Source: Neopararhizobium haloflavum
GTDB lineage: Bacteria; Pseudomonadota; Alphaproteobacteria; Rhizobiales; Rhizobiaceae
Direction: 5' to 3'
NCBI RefSeq assembly: GCF_002750855.1
Contig: NZ_NWUC01000002.1
Span: forward strand, 558,001 to 622,000
Length of the DNA stretch: 64,000 bases
The notes under the pieces were generated by a model. It saw nothing but the letters and a program-made list of their open reading frames with translations. It was not told where the DNA came from and ran no database searches. The position numbers and the translations under genes were made by a program. Below, in pieces: positions 1 through 9,619 of this stretch. Numbering within the stretch: position 1 is the first letter of the stretch; each line of letters opens with the position of its first letter.

Positions 1-1
1 G

Positions 2-508
2 TCGGGTGCCGGATCGCTCTTCATGCGTCAGTTTGCCAATCGTGGTCTTGGCGAAGCAGGCATCCGGTTGATCGCCACCGGTGACGTCACCGACGACGAC
101 ATTCTGAACGAAATGGGCGATCCGGCACTCGGTGCCATAACCGGCCATTTCTATTCCGCTGCGCATGACAGCCCTGAGAACGAGGCGTTCGTCTCTGCCT
201 TCAAGGAGGCGAATGATGGCATGCGACCGAACTTCATGGCGATCGGCGGCTATGACGGCATGCAAGCGTTGTACGCTGCGCTGGAGAAGACCGAAGGCGA
301 CACGAGCGGCGACGCGCTGATGGAGGCGCTGAAGGGCCTTTCTTGGACAAGTCCCCGCGGTCCGGTCTCGATCGATCCTGAAACGCGCGACATCGTGCAG
401 AACATCTACATGCGCGAAGTGAAGTCGGTGGATGGCGAACTCTACAATGTCGAGTTCGAGACATATGAAGCCGTGAAGGATCCGGTCAAGGCGCAGGCCG
501 CCGATTGA
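2..508 (+). CDS. ABC transporter substrate-binding protein, C-terminal part (LivK/HBAAP type)
   Basis: Only the last 168 residues are present; the gene begins upstream of the window. The reading frame is open from base 2 and ends in TGA at 508. The protein resembles the C-terminal lobe of periplasmic type-I binding proteins (Peripla_BP_6), with a typical MAIGGYDGMQALYAALE stretch and a final section reading SPRGPVSIDPETRDIVQNIY, common in binding proteins of the branched-chain amino acid/aromatic-compound class. It is followed directly by two LivHM permeases and two ATPases, so it delivers ligand to that transporter. The ligand cannot be read from the sequence. The nearby LigM-like demethylase makes a methoxylated aromatic acid a possible ligand, which is inference only. 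Confidence 0.9.
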   Translation, partial: SGAGSLFMRQFANRGLGEAGIRLIATGDVTDDDILNEMGDPALGAITGHFYSAAHDSPENEAFVSAFKEANDGMRPNFMAIGGYDGMQALYAALEKTEGDTSGDALMEALKGLSWTSPRGPVSIDPETRDIVQNIYMREVKSVDGELYNVEFETYEAVKDPVKAQAAD

Positions 509-518
509 TGCAGGCTCA

Positions 519-546
519 GGGAGGCGACGCGGGCGCATCGTCTCCC
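519..546 (+). other. Stem-loop after the binding-protein gene
   Basis: GGGAGGCGA (519-527) can pair with TCGTCTCCC (538-546) with one G-U pair, 10-nt loop. It lies between the binding-protein stop and the first permease. No convincing T-tract follows, so it may act as an mRNA-stabilising or partial attenuating structure rather than a full terminator. Confidence 0.4.
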
Positions 547-569
547 CTTGATGACGTTCGAGCGATATC

Positions 570-1430
570 ATGCTGACCATACTGTTCGACGGCATCGCCT
601 ACGGGATGCTTTTGTTCATCCTGGCCTGCGGCCTGACGATCACGCTCGGACTGATGAACTTCATCAACCTGGCACACGGCGCGTTCGCGATGGCAGGCGG
701 CTACATCACGGTAGTCCTGCTGAACCGGTATGGCGTTTCGTTCTATCTTTGCCTGCCGATCGCATTTTTCGCTGTCGCGGCGGTGGGCGCACTGCTGGAG
801 CGCACGCTCTATCGACACCTCTACGACGCCCCTCACCTGGATCAGGTTCTCTTTTCCGTTGGGCTCGTCTTCATGGCGATCGCCGCAGCCGATTATTTCA
901 TGGGCGGCCAGCAGCAACTGATCAATCTGCCGGACGAATTGCGTGGTCGGTTCGAGTTCATGGGTGCAGATATCGGGCGCTACCGCCTCTTTATCATCGG
1001 GTGCTGTGCGGTCCTTGCCATCGCACTGCAGCTGGCGCTGACAAGGACGCGATTCGGCAGCCAGTTGAGAGCAGCTGTGGACGACGGCCGGGTGGCGCGC
1101 GGCCTTGGCATCAACGTGCCGCTGGTTTTCGCCCTGACATTCGCGCTGGGCTCGGGACTGGCCGGTCTCGGCGGCGCGATCGGAGCCGAGATGCTCGGAC
1201 TCGATCCGAACTTTCCGCTGAAGTTCATGATCTACTTCCTGATCGTCGTGTCCGTCGGCGGCACGTCATCGATCACCGGACCGTTCCTGGCGGCGCTTCT
1301 GCTCGGCATTGCAGACGTCGCGGGCAAATACTATGCGCCGCAGGTCGGCGCCTTCGTCATCTATGCCGTCATGGTGCTGGTCCTGATTGTCCGTCCGCAT
1401 GGCCTGTTTTCGCGCGAGGGCGGGCGATGA
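570..1430 (+). CDS. livH: Branched-chain-type ABC transporter permease LivH
   Basis: A 286-residue hydrophobic protein with the LivH/BPD_transp_2 pattern: about eight membrane segments, an N-terminal GIAYGMLLFILACGLTITLG segment followed by MNFINLAHG, and the EAA-like cytoplasmic loop around RTRFGSQLRAAVDDGRVARGLGIN. It forms the inner-membrane pore together with the LivM partner. The stop overlaps the start of livM in ATGA (1427-1430), indicating translational coupling. Family and operon position are clear. The substrate is not, because this family serves amino acids, amides, urea and aromatic acids. Confidence 0.93.
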   Translation: MLTILFDGIAYGMLLFILACGLTITLGLMNFINLAHGAFAMAGGYITVVLLNRYGVSFYLCLPIAFFAVAAVGALLERTLYRHLYDAPHLDQVLFSVGLVFMAIAAADYFMGGQQQLINLPDELRGRFEFMGADIGRYRLFIIGCCAVLAIALQLALTRTRFGSQLRAAVDDGRVARGLGINVPLVFALTFALGSGLAGLGGAIGAEMLGLDPNFPLKFMIYFLIVVSVGGTSSITGPFLAALLLGIADVAGKYYAPQVGAFVIYAVMVLVLIVRPHGLFSREGGR

Positions 1431-2425
1431 GCGAGACGCGGACATCCAGCACTGCCGCCGCCGACCAGCTTGTCAGCCGGACGCGGTGGCGCGCTTTCGA
1501 AGTCGCCCTGTGGCTCAGCGCCGTCGCCGTCATCTTTCTATTGCCTTCGAAGATGCTGCTCTTCACGGAGATCGCGATCCTCGCGCTTTTCGCCATCTCG
1601 CTCGATCTAGTGCTCGGTTATGCGGGCATCGTCTCGCTAGGCCATGCCGCTTTTTTCGGCCTCGGCGCCTACAGCGCCGGACTTTTTGCAAAGCATGTCT
1701 TCGGCGATCCGACTCTCGGTCTGCTCGTCGCGGGCTTGGCGTCCGCCGCCTTCGGGTTCCTGACGAGCTTTCTCGTCCTGCGCGGATCCGACCTCACACG
1801 ATTGATGACGACACTCGGTATCGCCCTGATGCTGGGAGAACTCGCAAACCGCCTGGATAGCGTGACGGGCGGCGCCGATGGTCTGACCGGGGTGACGATG
1901 CGTCCGATCCTCGGCCTGTTCGAATTCGATCTCTGGGGACGCAACGGCTATATCTACAGCCTCATCGTGCTTTTTGTTCTGACGATGCTGGCGCGCCGGA
2001 TCGTGCATTCACCCTTCGGCCTTTCCTTGCGCGCCATCAAGAGCAATCCCGTGCGTGCGGCGATGGTGGCCGTCCCCTCCAACAAGCGTCTTGTCACCAT
2101 CTACACCGTAGCGGCGGCCTATGCCGGGATCGCCGGAGCGCTGCTTACCCAGACGACCGGGTTCGTGTCGCTCGACGTTCTGGCATTCCATCGCTCCGCC
2201 GATGTTCTTCTTGTCCTGGTTCTTGGCGGCGTCGGCTATCTCTATGGCGGCATCATCGGGGCCATCATCTTCACACTGCTGCGCGACGTCCTGTCGGAAC
2301 TCACACCGCAATACTGGATGTTCTGGATTGGCCTGATACTCGTTGCGATCGTTCTGACCGGCCGGGACCGCCTGACGCGGCTTGGCAGTTGGCGTCCAGC
2401 CCGCCAGGCTGGGGGAACGCGATGA
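1427..2425 (+). CDS. livM: Branched-chain-type ABC transporter permease LivM
   Basis: A 332-residue second permease of the Liv-type importer. An upstream in-frame extension exists but would run through livH. The ATG at 1427, overlapping the livH stop, is the natural start. The sequence shows a short polar N-terminus, then membrane segments including a typical LDLVLGYAGIVSLGHAAFFGLGAYSAG segment split over residues 55-85, and the conserved cytoplasmic loop SPFGLSLRAIKSNPVRA. Its stop overlaps the livG start (ATGA, 2422-2425). Confidence 0.93.
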   Translation: MSETRTSSTAAADQLVSRTRWRAFEVALWLSAVAVIFLLPSKMLLFTEIAILALFAISLDLVLGYAGIVSLGHAAFFGLGAYSAGLFAKHVFGDPTLGLLVAGLASAAFGFLTSFLVLRGSDLTRLMTTLGIALMLGELANRLDSVTGGADGLTGVTMRPILGLFEFDLWGRNGYIYSLIVLFVLTMLARRIVHSPFGLSLRAIKSNPVRAAMVAVPSNKRLVTIYTVAAAYAGIAGALLTQTTGFVSLDVLAFHRSADVLLVLVLGGVGYLYGGIIGAIIFTLLRDVLSELTPQYWMFWIGLILVAIVLTGRDRLTRLGSWRPARQAGGTR

Positions 2426-3168
2426 CGCTGGCGTTGGAAACCATCGGTCTTACCAAGTCGTTTGGCGGGTTCCAGGCGACGAAGGATGTCAATCTGAAGG
2501 TCGAAACCGGCGCGCGCCATGCGTTGATCGGTCCCAATGGCGCCGGCAAGACGACGCTGATCAATCTGATCACCGGCGTCCTGAAACCCAGCGCCGGTCG
2601 CGTTCTCATCGCAGGCGAAGACATCACCGCGATGGCCGGCCACCAGCGGGTGCGCCGCGGCCTTTCGCGCACCTTCCAGATCAACCAGCTCTTTGCAGAA
2701 TTCACCATATTGGAAAGCCTCGTCCTTTCCATTTCGGAACGCGAGAAGCACGGAGCCCGCATGTGGGCGCCCCTTTCGAGCGAGCGCGCAGTCGTCGACG
2801 AAGCGGCGGCGCTTCTCGATCGTTTCGGTCTTGCCGACGTCATGGGCGACAAGGCGCAGCACCTGCCCTATGGTCGGCGCCGGCTTCTGGAAATCGCCAT
2901 CGCTTTTGCCAGCCGGCCGAAGGTTCTTCTGCTCGACGAGCCTGCCGCCGGCGTTCCGGAAGAGGAACGACGCGACGTTCTGGCAATCGTGCGAGCCCTG
3001 CCGGCGGACGTCACCGTGATCCTGATCGAACACGATATGGATCTGGTGTTCTCCTTCGCCGACCGAATTTCCGTCCTGGTGGGAGGCAGCCTTTTCGCAG
3101 AAGGTTCGGTGGACGAGGTCGCCGCCGACCCCCGCGTCAAATCCGTCTATCTCGGAGAGGGACCGTGA
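2422..3168 (+). CDS. livG: ABC transporter ATP-binding protein LivG
   Basis: A 248-residue ATPase. Walker A is GPNGAGKTT near residues 34-42, the Walker B region ends in LLLDEPAAGVPEEE, and the switch histidine follows in LIEHDMDLVF. The usual signature sequence is altered to LPYGRRRLLEIAIA, where LSYGQQRxLEIARA is standard for LivG. The ATG at 2422 overlaps the livM stop, so a start 33 bases upstream is not needed. The stop overlaps the livF start as TGATG. It energises the importer with LivF. Confidence 0.93.
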   Translation: MTLALETIGLTKSFGGFQATKDVNLKVETGARHALIGPNGAGKTTLINLITGVLKPSAGRVLIAGEDITAMAGHQRVRRGLSRTFQINQLFAEFTILESLVLSISEREKHGARMWAPLSSERAVVDEAAALLDRFGLADVMGDKAQHLPYGRRRLLEIAIAFASRPKVLLLDEPAAGVPEEERRDVLAIVRALPADVTVILIEHDMDLVFSFADRISVLVGGSLFAEGSVDEVAADPRVKSVYLGEGP

Positions 3169-3899
3169 TGGCTGCGCCGCTCCTTAAACTTGACGGACTG
3201 ATGGCGGGATATGGCGAAGCGCGCGTCCTCAATGGTGTCAGCTTCACACTGGACGACGGCAAGTCCCTGGCTCTTCTCGGACGCAACGGCAGCGGAAAGA
3301 CGACGCTGCTGGATACCGTCGTCGGCGTGACCAGTTGGCACGCAGGGTCGATCGCGCTTTCTGGCGTGGATATCACACGGATGCGTCCCGAACGGCGCGC
3401 GGCGGCCGGCATCGGCTGGGTGCCGCAAGAGCGCAACATCTTTCGTTCACTGAGCGTTGAGGAGAACCTCACCGCCATCGCGCGACCCGGCCCATGGACT
3501 GTCGAGCGTATCTACGCCATGTTTCCGCGCCTGAAGGAACGCAGGCGCAACCTCGGCAATCAACTCTCCGGCGGCGAGCAGCAGATGCTGGCAGTCGGCC
3601 GCGCATTGGCGCTCAATCCGAAACTGCTGCTTCTCGACGAGCCGTTGGAAGGGCTTGCTCCGATCCTCGTTACCGAACTTCTCGACGCCTTGCGACGGGT
3701 GGTCACCGAGGAAGGCATGTCGGCGATCATCGTCGAACAGAAGGCCAGCAAGATCCTCCCGCTGACAGACGACGCGATCGTTCTGGAGCGCGGCGCGATC
3801 GTTCACGCCTCCGACAGCGCCGCGTTGCTAGCCGACCCCGCACGGCTTGAGCGGCATCTTGCGGTTGGTGAAAAGGCATCAACCGCGAAAGCCGAATGA
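3168..3899 (+). CDS. livF: ABC transporter ATP-binding protein LivF
   Basis: A 243-residue ATPase of the LivF subfamily. Walker A GRNGSGKTT lies around residues 37-45, the LivF-typical GIGWVPQERNIFRSLSVEEN follows, then signature LSGGEQQMLAVGRAL and Walker B LLLLDEPLEGLAP. An open frame extends upstream through livG, but the ATG at 3168, sharing its A with the livG stop, is the coupled start. It is the last gene of the importer operon. The 181 bp to the next gene contain two operator-like palindromes, so the demethylase gene probably has its own promoter. Confidence 0.94.
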   Translation: MAAPLLKLDGLMAGYGEARVLNGVSFTLDDGKSLALLGRNGSGKTTLLDTVVGVTSWHAGSIALSGVDITRMRPERRAAAGIGWVPQERNIFRSLSVEENLTAIARPGPWTVERIYAMFPRLKERRRNLGNQLSGGEQQMLAVGRALALNPKLLLLDEPLEGLAPILVTELLDALRRVVTEEGMSAIIVEQKASKILPLTDDAIVLERGAIVHASDSAALLADPARLERHLAVGEKASTAKAE

Positions 3900-3901
3900 T
3901 C

Positions 3902-3912
3902 TGTATACATAA
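3902..3912 (+). promoter_or_regulatory. Operator-like site TGTATACATAA, copy 1
   Basis: The 8-base palindrome TGTATACA (3902-3909) followed by TAA, two bases after the livF stop. An identical 11-mer occurs at 4029. The TGTATACA core resembles operators of GntR-type regulators. The pair brackets the presumed promoter of the O-demethylase gene. Confidence 0.45.
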
Positions 3913-4005
3913 CGGCCGAACGCTATCCGCGATCGGGCTGCACCTCACGTCTCATCCTCACGGTTATGCCGATTCACCATGCTCTCGCAAAACGGCTCGG
4001 CTTGA

Positions 4006-5484
<1,479 letters not shown>

Positions 5485-5497
5485 TCGCCAAAAGGCA

Positions 5498-6766
5498 TCA
5501 GGAGCGCTCCTTCATGCCGGAGGCGATCGGAGAGGGAAAGATGAAGGGGGCAGCGGCGATGAGAAGGCAAAGCGCCGAAAAGACGAACGCCATATCGTAG
5601 CTGCCCGTCATTTGGTGAAGCAGCCCGGACACCCACGCGCCGAGCGCCGAGCCGAAGGACATCAGCATGAAGATGAGTCCGAAGATCGAGGCAGCCGGGC
5701 CGGAGCGGAAGATGCGGTTGGCGAGCGCGGAAACGATTGGCCCGCGCGCGCCCTGGCTGACGCCGAAGGCCAGAATGTAGACGGCCAGAAGCCCGGCGGC
5801 CGCCAGTTTGCCGGAAGCGTAGAGGGCCACCATGCCGCTCATCGTGCCTGCAAAGCTTGCAAGCGCCACGCGGCGATGGCCGAACCGGTCGGAAAGAACG
5901 CCGGTGGCCAGAACGCCGACGATCGACAGCATCCCCGCCGTTCCGAATGCGGCCGCTGCGTCGATCGCACGATAGCCGCTCTCCACCAGATAAGCGACCG
6001 TTTGAACGATGACGCAGTGCATGCCTGCGGCCGTGAAGAAGAAGACCTGGACCAGAAGCCAGAACGGACTGCTGCGCACGGCGCTGCGGATCGTCCAATG
6101 CAGATCCACCGGGGTCGGGCCCAGGTCCGTATCACTCTGTCGCGCAGAATCACCGCTCGCCAAGCCGCGGCCCTGGCTCAGGAGACGCCACGGCAGGAAT
6201 GCTACGATCGGGATCAGGACAAGCAGCGCTGCCGTCAACCAACGATAGGTTTCGCGCCAACCGATCGCATCGATCAGATATTGCGACAGCGGCACCATCA
6301 ACAATATGCCCGAGCCGAAGCCTGCATAAGCAAAGCCGAGCGCCGTCGAGAGGTTTCGATCGAACCAACGCCCGATGAGCGCGGCAGCGGGCACCATGCC
6401 GAGCGCTGAGCACGCCATGCCGGTGCCGAGCCCAAGGCTGAGATATATGCCCAGCAGCGAGTTGGCGAAGGACGCCGCGCACAACGACGCGGCGAGAAGA
6501 ACGAGCCCCACCAGATAGACCGCTCGCGGACCGAGCCGATCTATCAGCATTCCGGTCATGGGGGCACAAGCGCCCAATGTCAGCAGGTAGACCGAATAAA
6601 CGCCGGCGAGCGCGGCGTGCGACCAGCCGAAGGTTTTCTCGAAGGCGAGCATGAAAACGAGAAAACTGTCAGCAAGGCCGCGTGAGATGAAGTTGAACAA
6701 GAACGCCAGGGCAAGAACGGTCAGCGCCATGCTTCTGCGATCCGCCATTGCCGCCCCGGCAGTCAC
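5498..6766 (-). CDS. MFS transporter (monocarboxylate/OFA-like)
   Basis: A 422-residue, 12-span major facilitator. Near the N-terminus it carries FEKTFGWSHAALAGVYSVYLL and a first-half loop GMLIDRLGPRAV, typical of bacterial MFS proteins related to monocarboxylate transporters; the matching second-half loop is VLSDRFGHRRVA. The GTG at 6766 overlaps the stop of the flavin reductase gene (GTGA); an ATG six codons later (6748) is an alternative start. As the last gene of a four-gene minus-strand operon with oxidative enzymes, it probably moves their substrate or product, an organic acid. Confidence 0.85.
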   Translation of the reverse strand: MTAGAAMADRRSMALTVLALAFLFNFISRGLADSFLVFMLAFEKTFGWSHAALAGVYSVYLLTLGACAPMTGMLIDRLGPRAVYLVGLVLLAASLCAASFANSLLGIYLSLGLGTGMACSALGMVPAAALIGRWFDRNLSTALGFAYAGFGSGILLMVPLSQYLIDAIGWRETYRWLTAALLVLIPIVAFLPWRLLSQGRGLASGDSARQSDTDLGPTPVDLHWTIRSAVRSSPFWLLVQVFFFTAAGMHCVIVQTVAYLVESGYRAIDAAAAFGTAGMLSIVGVLATGVLSDRFGHRRVALASFAGTMSGMVALYASGKLAAAGLLAVYILAFGVSQGARGPIVSALANRIFRSGPAASIFGLIFMLMSFGSALGAWVSGLLHQMTGSYDMAFVFSALCLLIAAAPFIFPSPIASGMKERS

Positions 6767-7386
6767 TTCTTGTCCACGAACACACCCGGATCGGTCGGCC
6801 TGAGAAGTTCGAACAGTTCATCGACAAGGGCATAGTCGCGATAGCCGCAGCGGGCGATCGTCTGCGCCTTCACCGCATCAAAGCGGCCATCGGCTATAAA
6901 CGCCTCATCGATATGCACACCGACCACTTGCCCGACGACCAGGAAGCGATCGGTCTTCGCCCCCTCGATGTCTTCGAACTCGGTGAAATGGACGACCTTG
7001 CACTCCAGACAGGCCGGGCTGGCGGCGACGCGCGGCGCCCGGACATGACGCGACGGCGCCATTTCCAGTTCCGCGAACTCGAACTCGTTGGAGTCGTCAT
7101 CGAGTTCGGTCGACGTCTTGTTCATCGCCTCCATGAGCGGCAGCGTCGCCAGGTTGAAGACAAACTCGCCCGTATGGCGGGCATTGCGCGGGCTGTGCTT
7201 GAGGCCTTCACTGGTGAAGCCCACCATGTTGGGGCGGCTCGCCATGGCGTTGAAGAAGGAATAGGGCGCCAGATTGGCGCGCCCTTTCTGGTCGACGGTC
7301 GAAATCCAGCCGATCGGCCGCGGCGAGATGATTGCCTTGAAGGGGTCCCATGGGAGTCCGTGGCCGTTCGGCGTGTCGTAGAACAA
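6763..7386 (-). CDS. Flavin reductase-like domain protein (FMN-binding split barrel)
   Basis: A 207-residue protein of the flavin reductase/flavoredoxin family, beginning LFYDTPNGHGLPWDPFKAI and continuing SPRPIGWISTVD and NLAPYSFFNAMASRPNMVGF, the conserved FMN-binding core. A longer frame is open upstream, but it would overlap the dioxygenase gene. The TTG at 7386 sits four bases after AAGGAGGT (7391-7398 on the complementary strand) and gives the normal family N-terminus. It may reduce FMN or act as an FMN oxidoreductase on the substrate of the locus. Its operon partners are a 2-oxoglutarate-dependent dioxygenase and an Ldh-family dehydrogenase. Confidence 0.85.
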   Translation of the reverse strand: MFYDTPNGHGLPWDPFKAIISPRPIGWISTVDQKGRANLAPYSFFNAMASRPNMVGFTSEGLKHSPRNARHTGEFVFNLATLPLMEAMNKTSTELDDDSNEFEFAELEMAPSRHVRAPRVAASPACLECKVVHFTEFEDIEGAKTDRFLVVGQVVGVHIDEAFIADGRFDAVKAQTIARCGYRDYALVDELFELLRPTDPGVFVDKK

Positions 7387-7397
7387 TGCCACCTCCT

Positions 7398-8306
7398 TCA
7401 CACCATACGGTCGGCGCCAACGGCCTTGGCCATCGGCGACTGGAAAATCCAATCCGCCATCACCTGGCAGCGCTTGATGTAGCGATGCTCGTCAGGCCGG
7501 TAATCGGCGACGGCGTTGTGCAACGTGCCGATATTCTCCCACATCAGCACGTCGTTCTCGTTCCAAAGATGCTTGTACTGATATTTGGGGTCGAGTTGGT
7601 GCTTGAACAGGAAAGCAAGAATCTCGTCGCTCTCGGCCTGCGGCAGTTCGTTGATCTTCACGGTGTATCCCGGATTGGCATAGAGCACCTTCTTTCCGGT
7701 GATCGGATGCGTGAGGAAAACCGGATGTGACACCGGTGGCTTCTTGGCACGCTGCTCGGGTGTCAGCGGCGGGCGGGAAGAGCCTTTTTCGCGGCGCATC
7801 ATCTCCCAGAACTTGTTGAAGTCGTGGGTCGCCGTCATGCCGTCCAGACGTTCCTTGATCTCCTGAGGCAGATCCTCATAGGCGGCATGCATGTTGGCGA
7901 ATTCCGTGCAGCCGAGGGGCTGGCCGTTGCGGCGTGGGATCTTGATACCATAGAGCACGTTCGCAAAGGCGATCGTCTTGCTGTACGACATGTCGGTGTG
8001 CCAGTCCTGACCGGCGTCGGCGATCCCCAGCGGCTTGCCGTTCTCGACGATGTTGGACAGGATCATCACTTCCGGGTGGCCAGGCTCCTGATAGGAATTG
8101 GCGACGTTGATCTCCAGTTCGCCGAACCGGCTGGCGAAGTTCTTGAGCCCCGGCGCATCCAGATCCTGCTTGGGAAAGCAGACCACGCCATAAGCGCCGA
8201 GGGTCTTCAAGATCAGGTCGAAATCCTCATCCGTGAGCGGCCTCGACAAATCGATGCCCTCGATGCGTGCGCCAAGGATCTCCCCGCTTGGGACGACGTT
8301 GCTCAT
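7398..8306 (-). CDS. TauD/TfdA-family Fe(II)/2-oxoglutarate-dependent dioxygenase
   Basis: A 302-residue dioxygenase of the TauD/TfdA fold. The iron ligands can be placed: His103 and Asp105 in DWHTDMSY, and distal His263 in TLHNAVADYRPDEHRY, with an Arg about 15 residues later (RCQVM region) to hold 2-oxoglutarate. It couples oxidative decarboxylation of 2-oxoglutarate to hydroxylation of a small acid substrate, often giving C-S, C-O or C-N cleavage. The substrate is unknown. It is co-directional with the Ldh-family gene 32 bases upstream and the flavin reductase 11 bases downstream. Confidence 0.9.
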   Translation of the reverse strand: MSNVVPSGEILGARIEGIDLSRPLTDEDFDLILKTLGAYGVVCFPKQDLDAPGLKNFASRFGELEINVANSYQEPGHPEVMILSNIVENGKPLGIADAGQDWHTDMSYSKTIAFANVLYGIKIPRRNGQPLGCTEFANMHAAYEDLPQEIKERLDGMTATHDFNKFWEMMRREKGSSRPPLTPEQRAKKPPVSHPVFLTHPITGKKVLYANPGYTVKINELPQAESDEILAFLFKHQLDPKYQYKHLWNENDVLMWENIGTLHNAVADYRPDEHRYIKRCQVMADWIFQSPMAKAVGADRMV

Positions 8307-8338
8307 GAGATTTCTCCTTCCTGGAATGGTCTGTCGGG

Positions 8339-9460
8339 TCAGTTGACCGCTGCGTTCTTGTCGATGAGTTGAAATGGAACGCCGAGTTCGTCGGCGATTG
8401 CGGACAGTTGCTTGACGAGCGCTGGCGCGAGCGGCACGCCGTCCTTCAGCCTTTCGCCGCGCACGCGCTCTTCAAGATCGCCTGGCAGCATCACCGGCCG
8501 GTTGGGATCGACCGACGGGGTGGACTTGAGCGTCTCGGAAACATCTTCGACATCGGCGAGAAATGCATCGACGCCGCGGAACACCTCAGGGTCGATCGCG
8601 ATGAAAAAGTGACCGATATTGTCGCCCTCGGGCTTTCCCTCGCGGCCGTTCACCGATCCGGCGAAGGTACCGCCCGTCAATGCGCCCCCGAGAAAATGAA
8701 CGAGCAAGGCCAGGCCGTAGCCCTTGTGGCTGCCGAGATGGGGTGACGCGCCCAGTGGCGTCAGGCCGCCCTCGCCCGGCTCATAGACAAGCTTGTAGGC
8801 TTCATGCGGGTCCGTGACCGGCTGCCCTTGACCGTCGACCACCCAGCCCTCGGGTACGGGCAGAGATTTCAGGTGATGCATGCGCACCTTGTTGCCGGCC
8901 GCGGTCGACGTTGCCATATCGAAGACGATCGGCTCCGCATCCTTGCGCGGCACCGCATAGGCCAAGGGATTGGTGCCAAGGACCGGCTTCGAGGCGCCGG
9001 GCGGCACGAGGCATACGACCTTGGTCGACGTCGCAACGAGGCCGACCAGGCCGGCACGCCCGGCCAGGCGCGCATAGTAGCCTGCCGCACCGAAGTGATG
9101 GGAATTTCGCACACCCACTGCCGCGATGCCGGTCGCGCGTGCCTTTTTGACAGCCATTTCCACCGCCTGGACGGAAACGGCGAAGCCAAGCCCGCCATGC
9201 GCGTTGATCAAGCCATAGGACGGTCCGTCGCGTTCGATCTCCGGCTTGGCTGCAAGCGAGAAGCCGTCGCCACGAATCCAGCCGGCATAGAGCGCAAGCA
9301 GGGAGATGCCGTGCGTGTCGATGCCTCTCAGATCGCAATCCAGCAGAACCTCGGCCGTCACCGTTGCCGTCTCGGCATCCATGCCCCAGCCGACAAGGAT
9401 GGCCTCACACTGCGCCTTGATCGCCGCACCATCGACCCTGATCATTTCTACTTCGGACAT
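8339..9460 (-). CDS. Ldh/malate dehydrogenase-family (YlbC/YiaK-type) oxidoreductase
   Basis: A 373-residue NAD(P)-dependent dehydrogenase of the Ldh_2 family, which is not homologous to the classical Rossmann malate/lactate dehydrogenases. Family landmarks are DLRGIDTHGISLL near residues 44-56, NSHHFGAAGYYA, the cofactor-binding TNPLAYAVPR, and FDMATSTAAGNKV. It probably oxidises or reduces a 2-hydroxy/2-keto acid. It is the first gene of the operon that continues with the dioxygenase, flavin reductase and MFS genes. The start is ATG with VEMIRVDGAAIKAQCEAIL following. Confidence 0.88.
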   Translation of the reverse strand: MSEVEMIRVDGAAIKAQCEAILVGWGMDAETATVTAEVLLDCDLRGIDTHGISLLALYAGWIRGDGFSLAAKPEIERDGPSYGLINAHGGLGFAVSVQAVEMAVKKARATGIAAVGVRNSHHFGAAGYYARLAGRAGLVGLVATSTKVVCLVPPGASKPVLGTNPLAYAVPRKDAEPIVFDMATSTAAGNKVRMHHLKSLPVPEGWVVDGQGQPVTDPHEAYKLVYEPGEGGLTPLGASPHLGSHKGYGLALLVHFLGGALTGGTFAGSVNGREGKPEGDNIGHFFIAIDPEVFRGVDAFLADVEDVSETLKSTPSVDPNRPVMLPGDLEERVRGERLKDGVPLAPALVKQLSAIADELGVPFQLIDKNAAVN

Positions 9461-9568
9461 TTCTCGACGCTCTCCCGCGCTTGTATGATTATTTGTCTTT
9501 TTTGATCGACCGCTTCAGTGTTGCTCGGTGCCTTCAAGATACACACGAGACTATCAGCGCCCGGTATT

Positions 9569-9581
9569 CTTGGAAGCCAAG
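9569..9581. promoter_or_regulatory. Inverted repeat CTTGG-AAG-CCAAG upstream of the Ldh-family gene
   Basis: A perfect 5-base inverted repeat with a 3-base spacer in the 159-bp gap between the LysR stop and the dehydrogenase start. It is about 110 bases before the start codon, a plausible operator position for the four-gene operon. Nothing else stands out in this gap. Confidence 0.3.
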
Positions 9582-9619
9582 GCAGCTTCACTTGCTTGTT
9601 TCGCCAAAGGAAACACGGG

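Noticed and set aside
2382-3167. In-frame extension of the livF frame back through livG
   Set aside because: LivG is clearly coded there in another frame; the LivF N-terminus begins at 3168 where the stop-start overlap lies.
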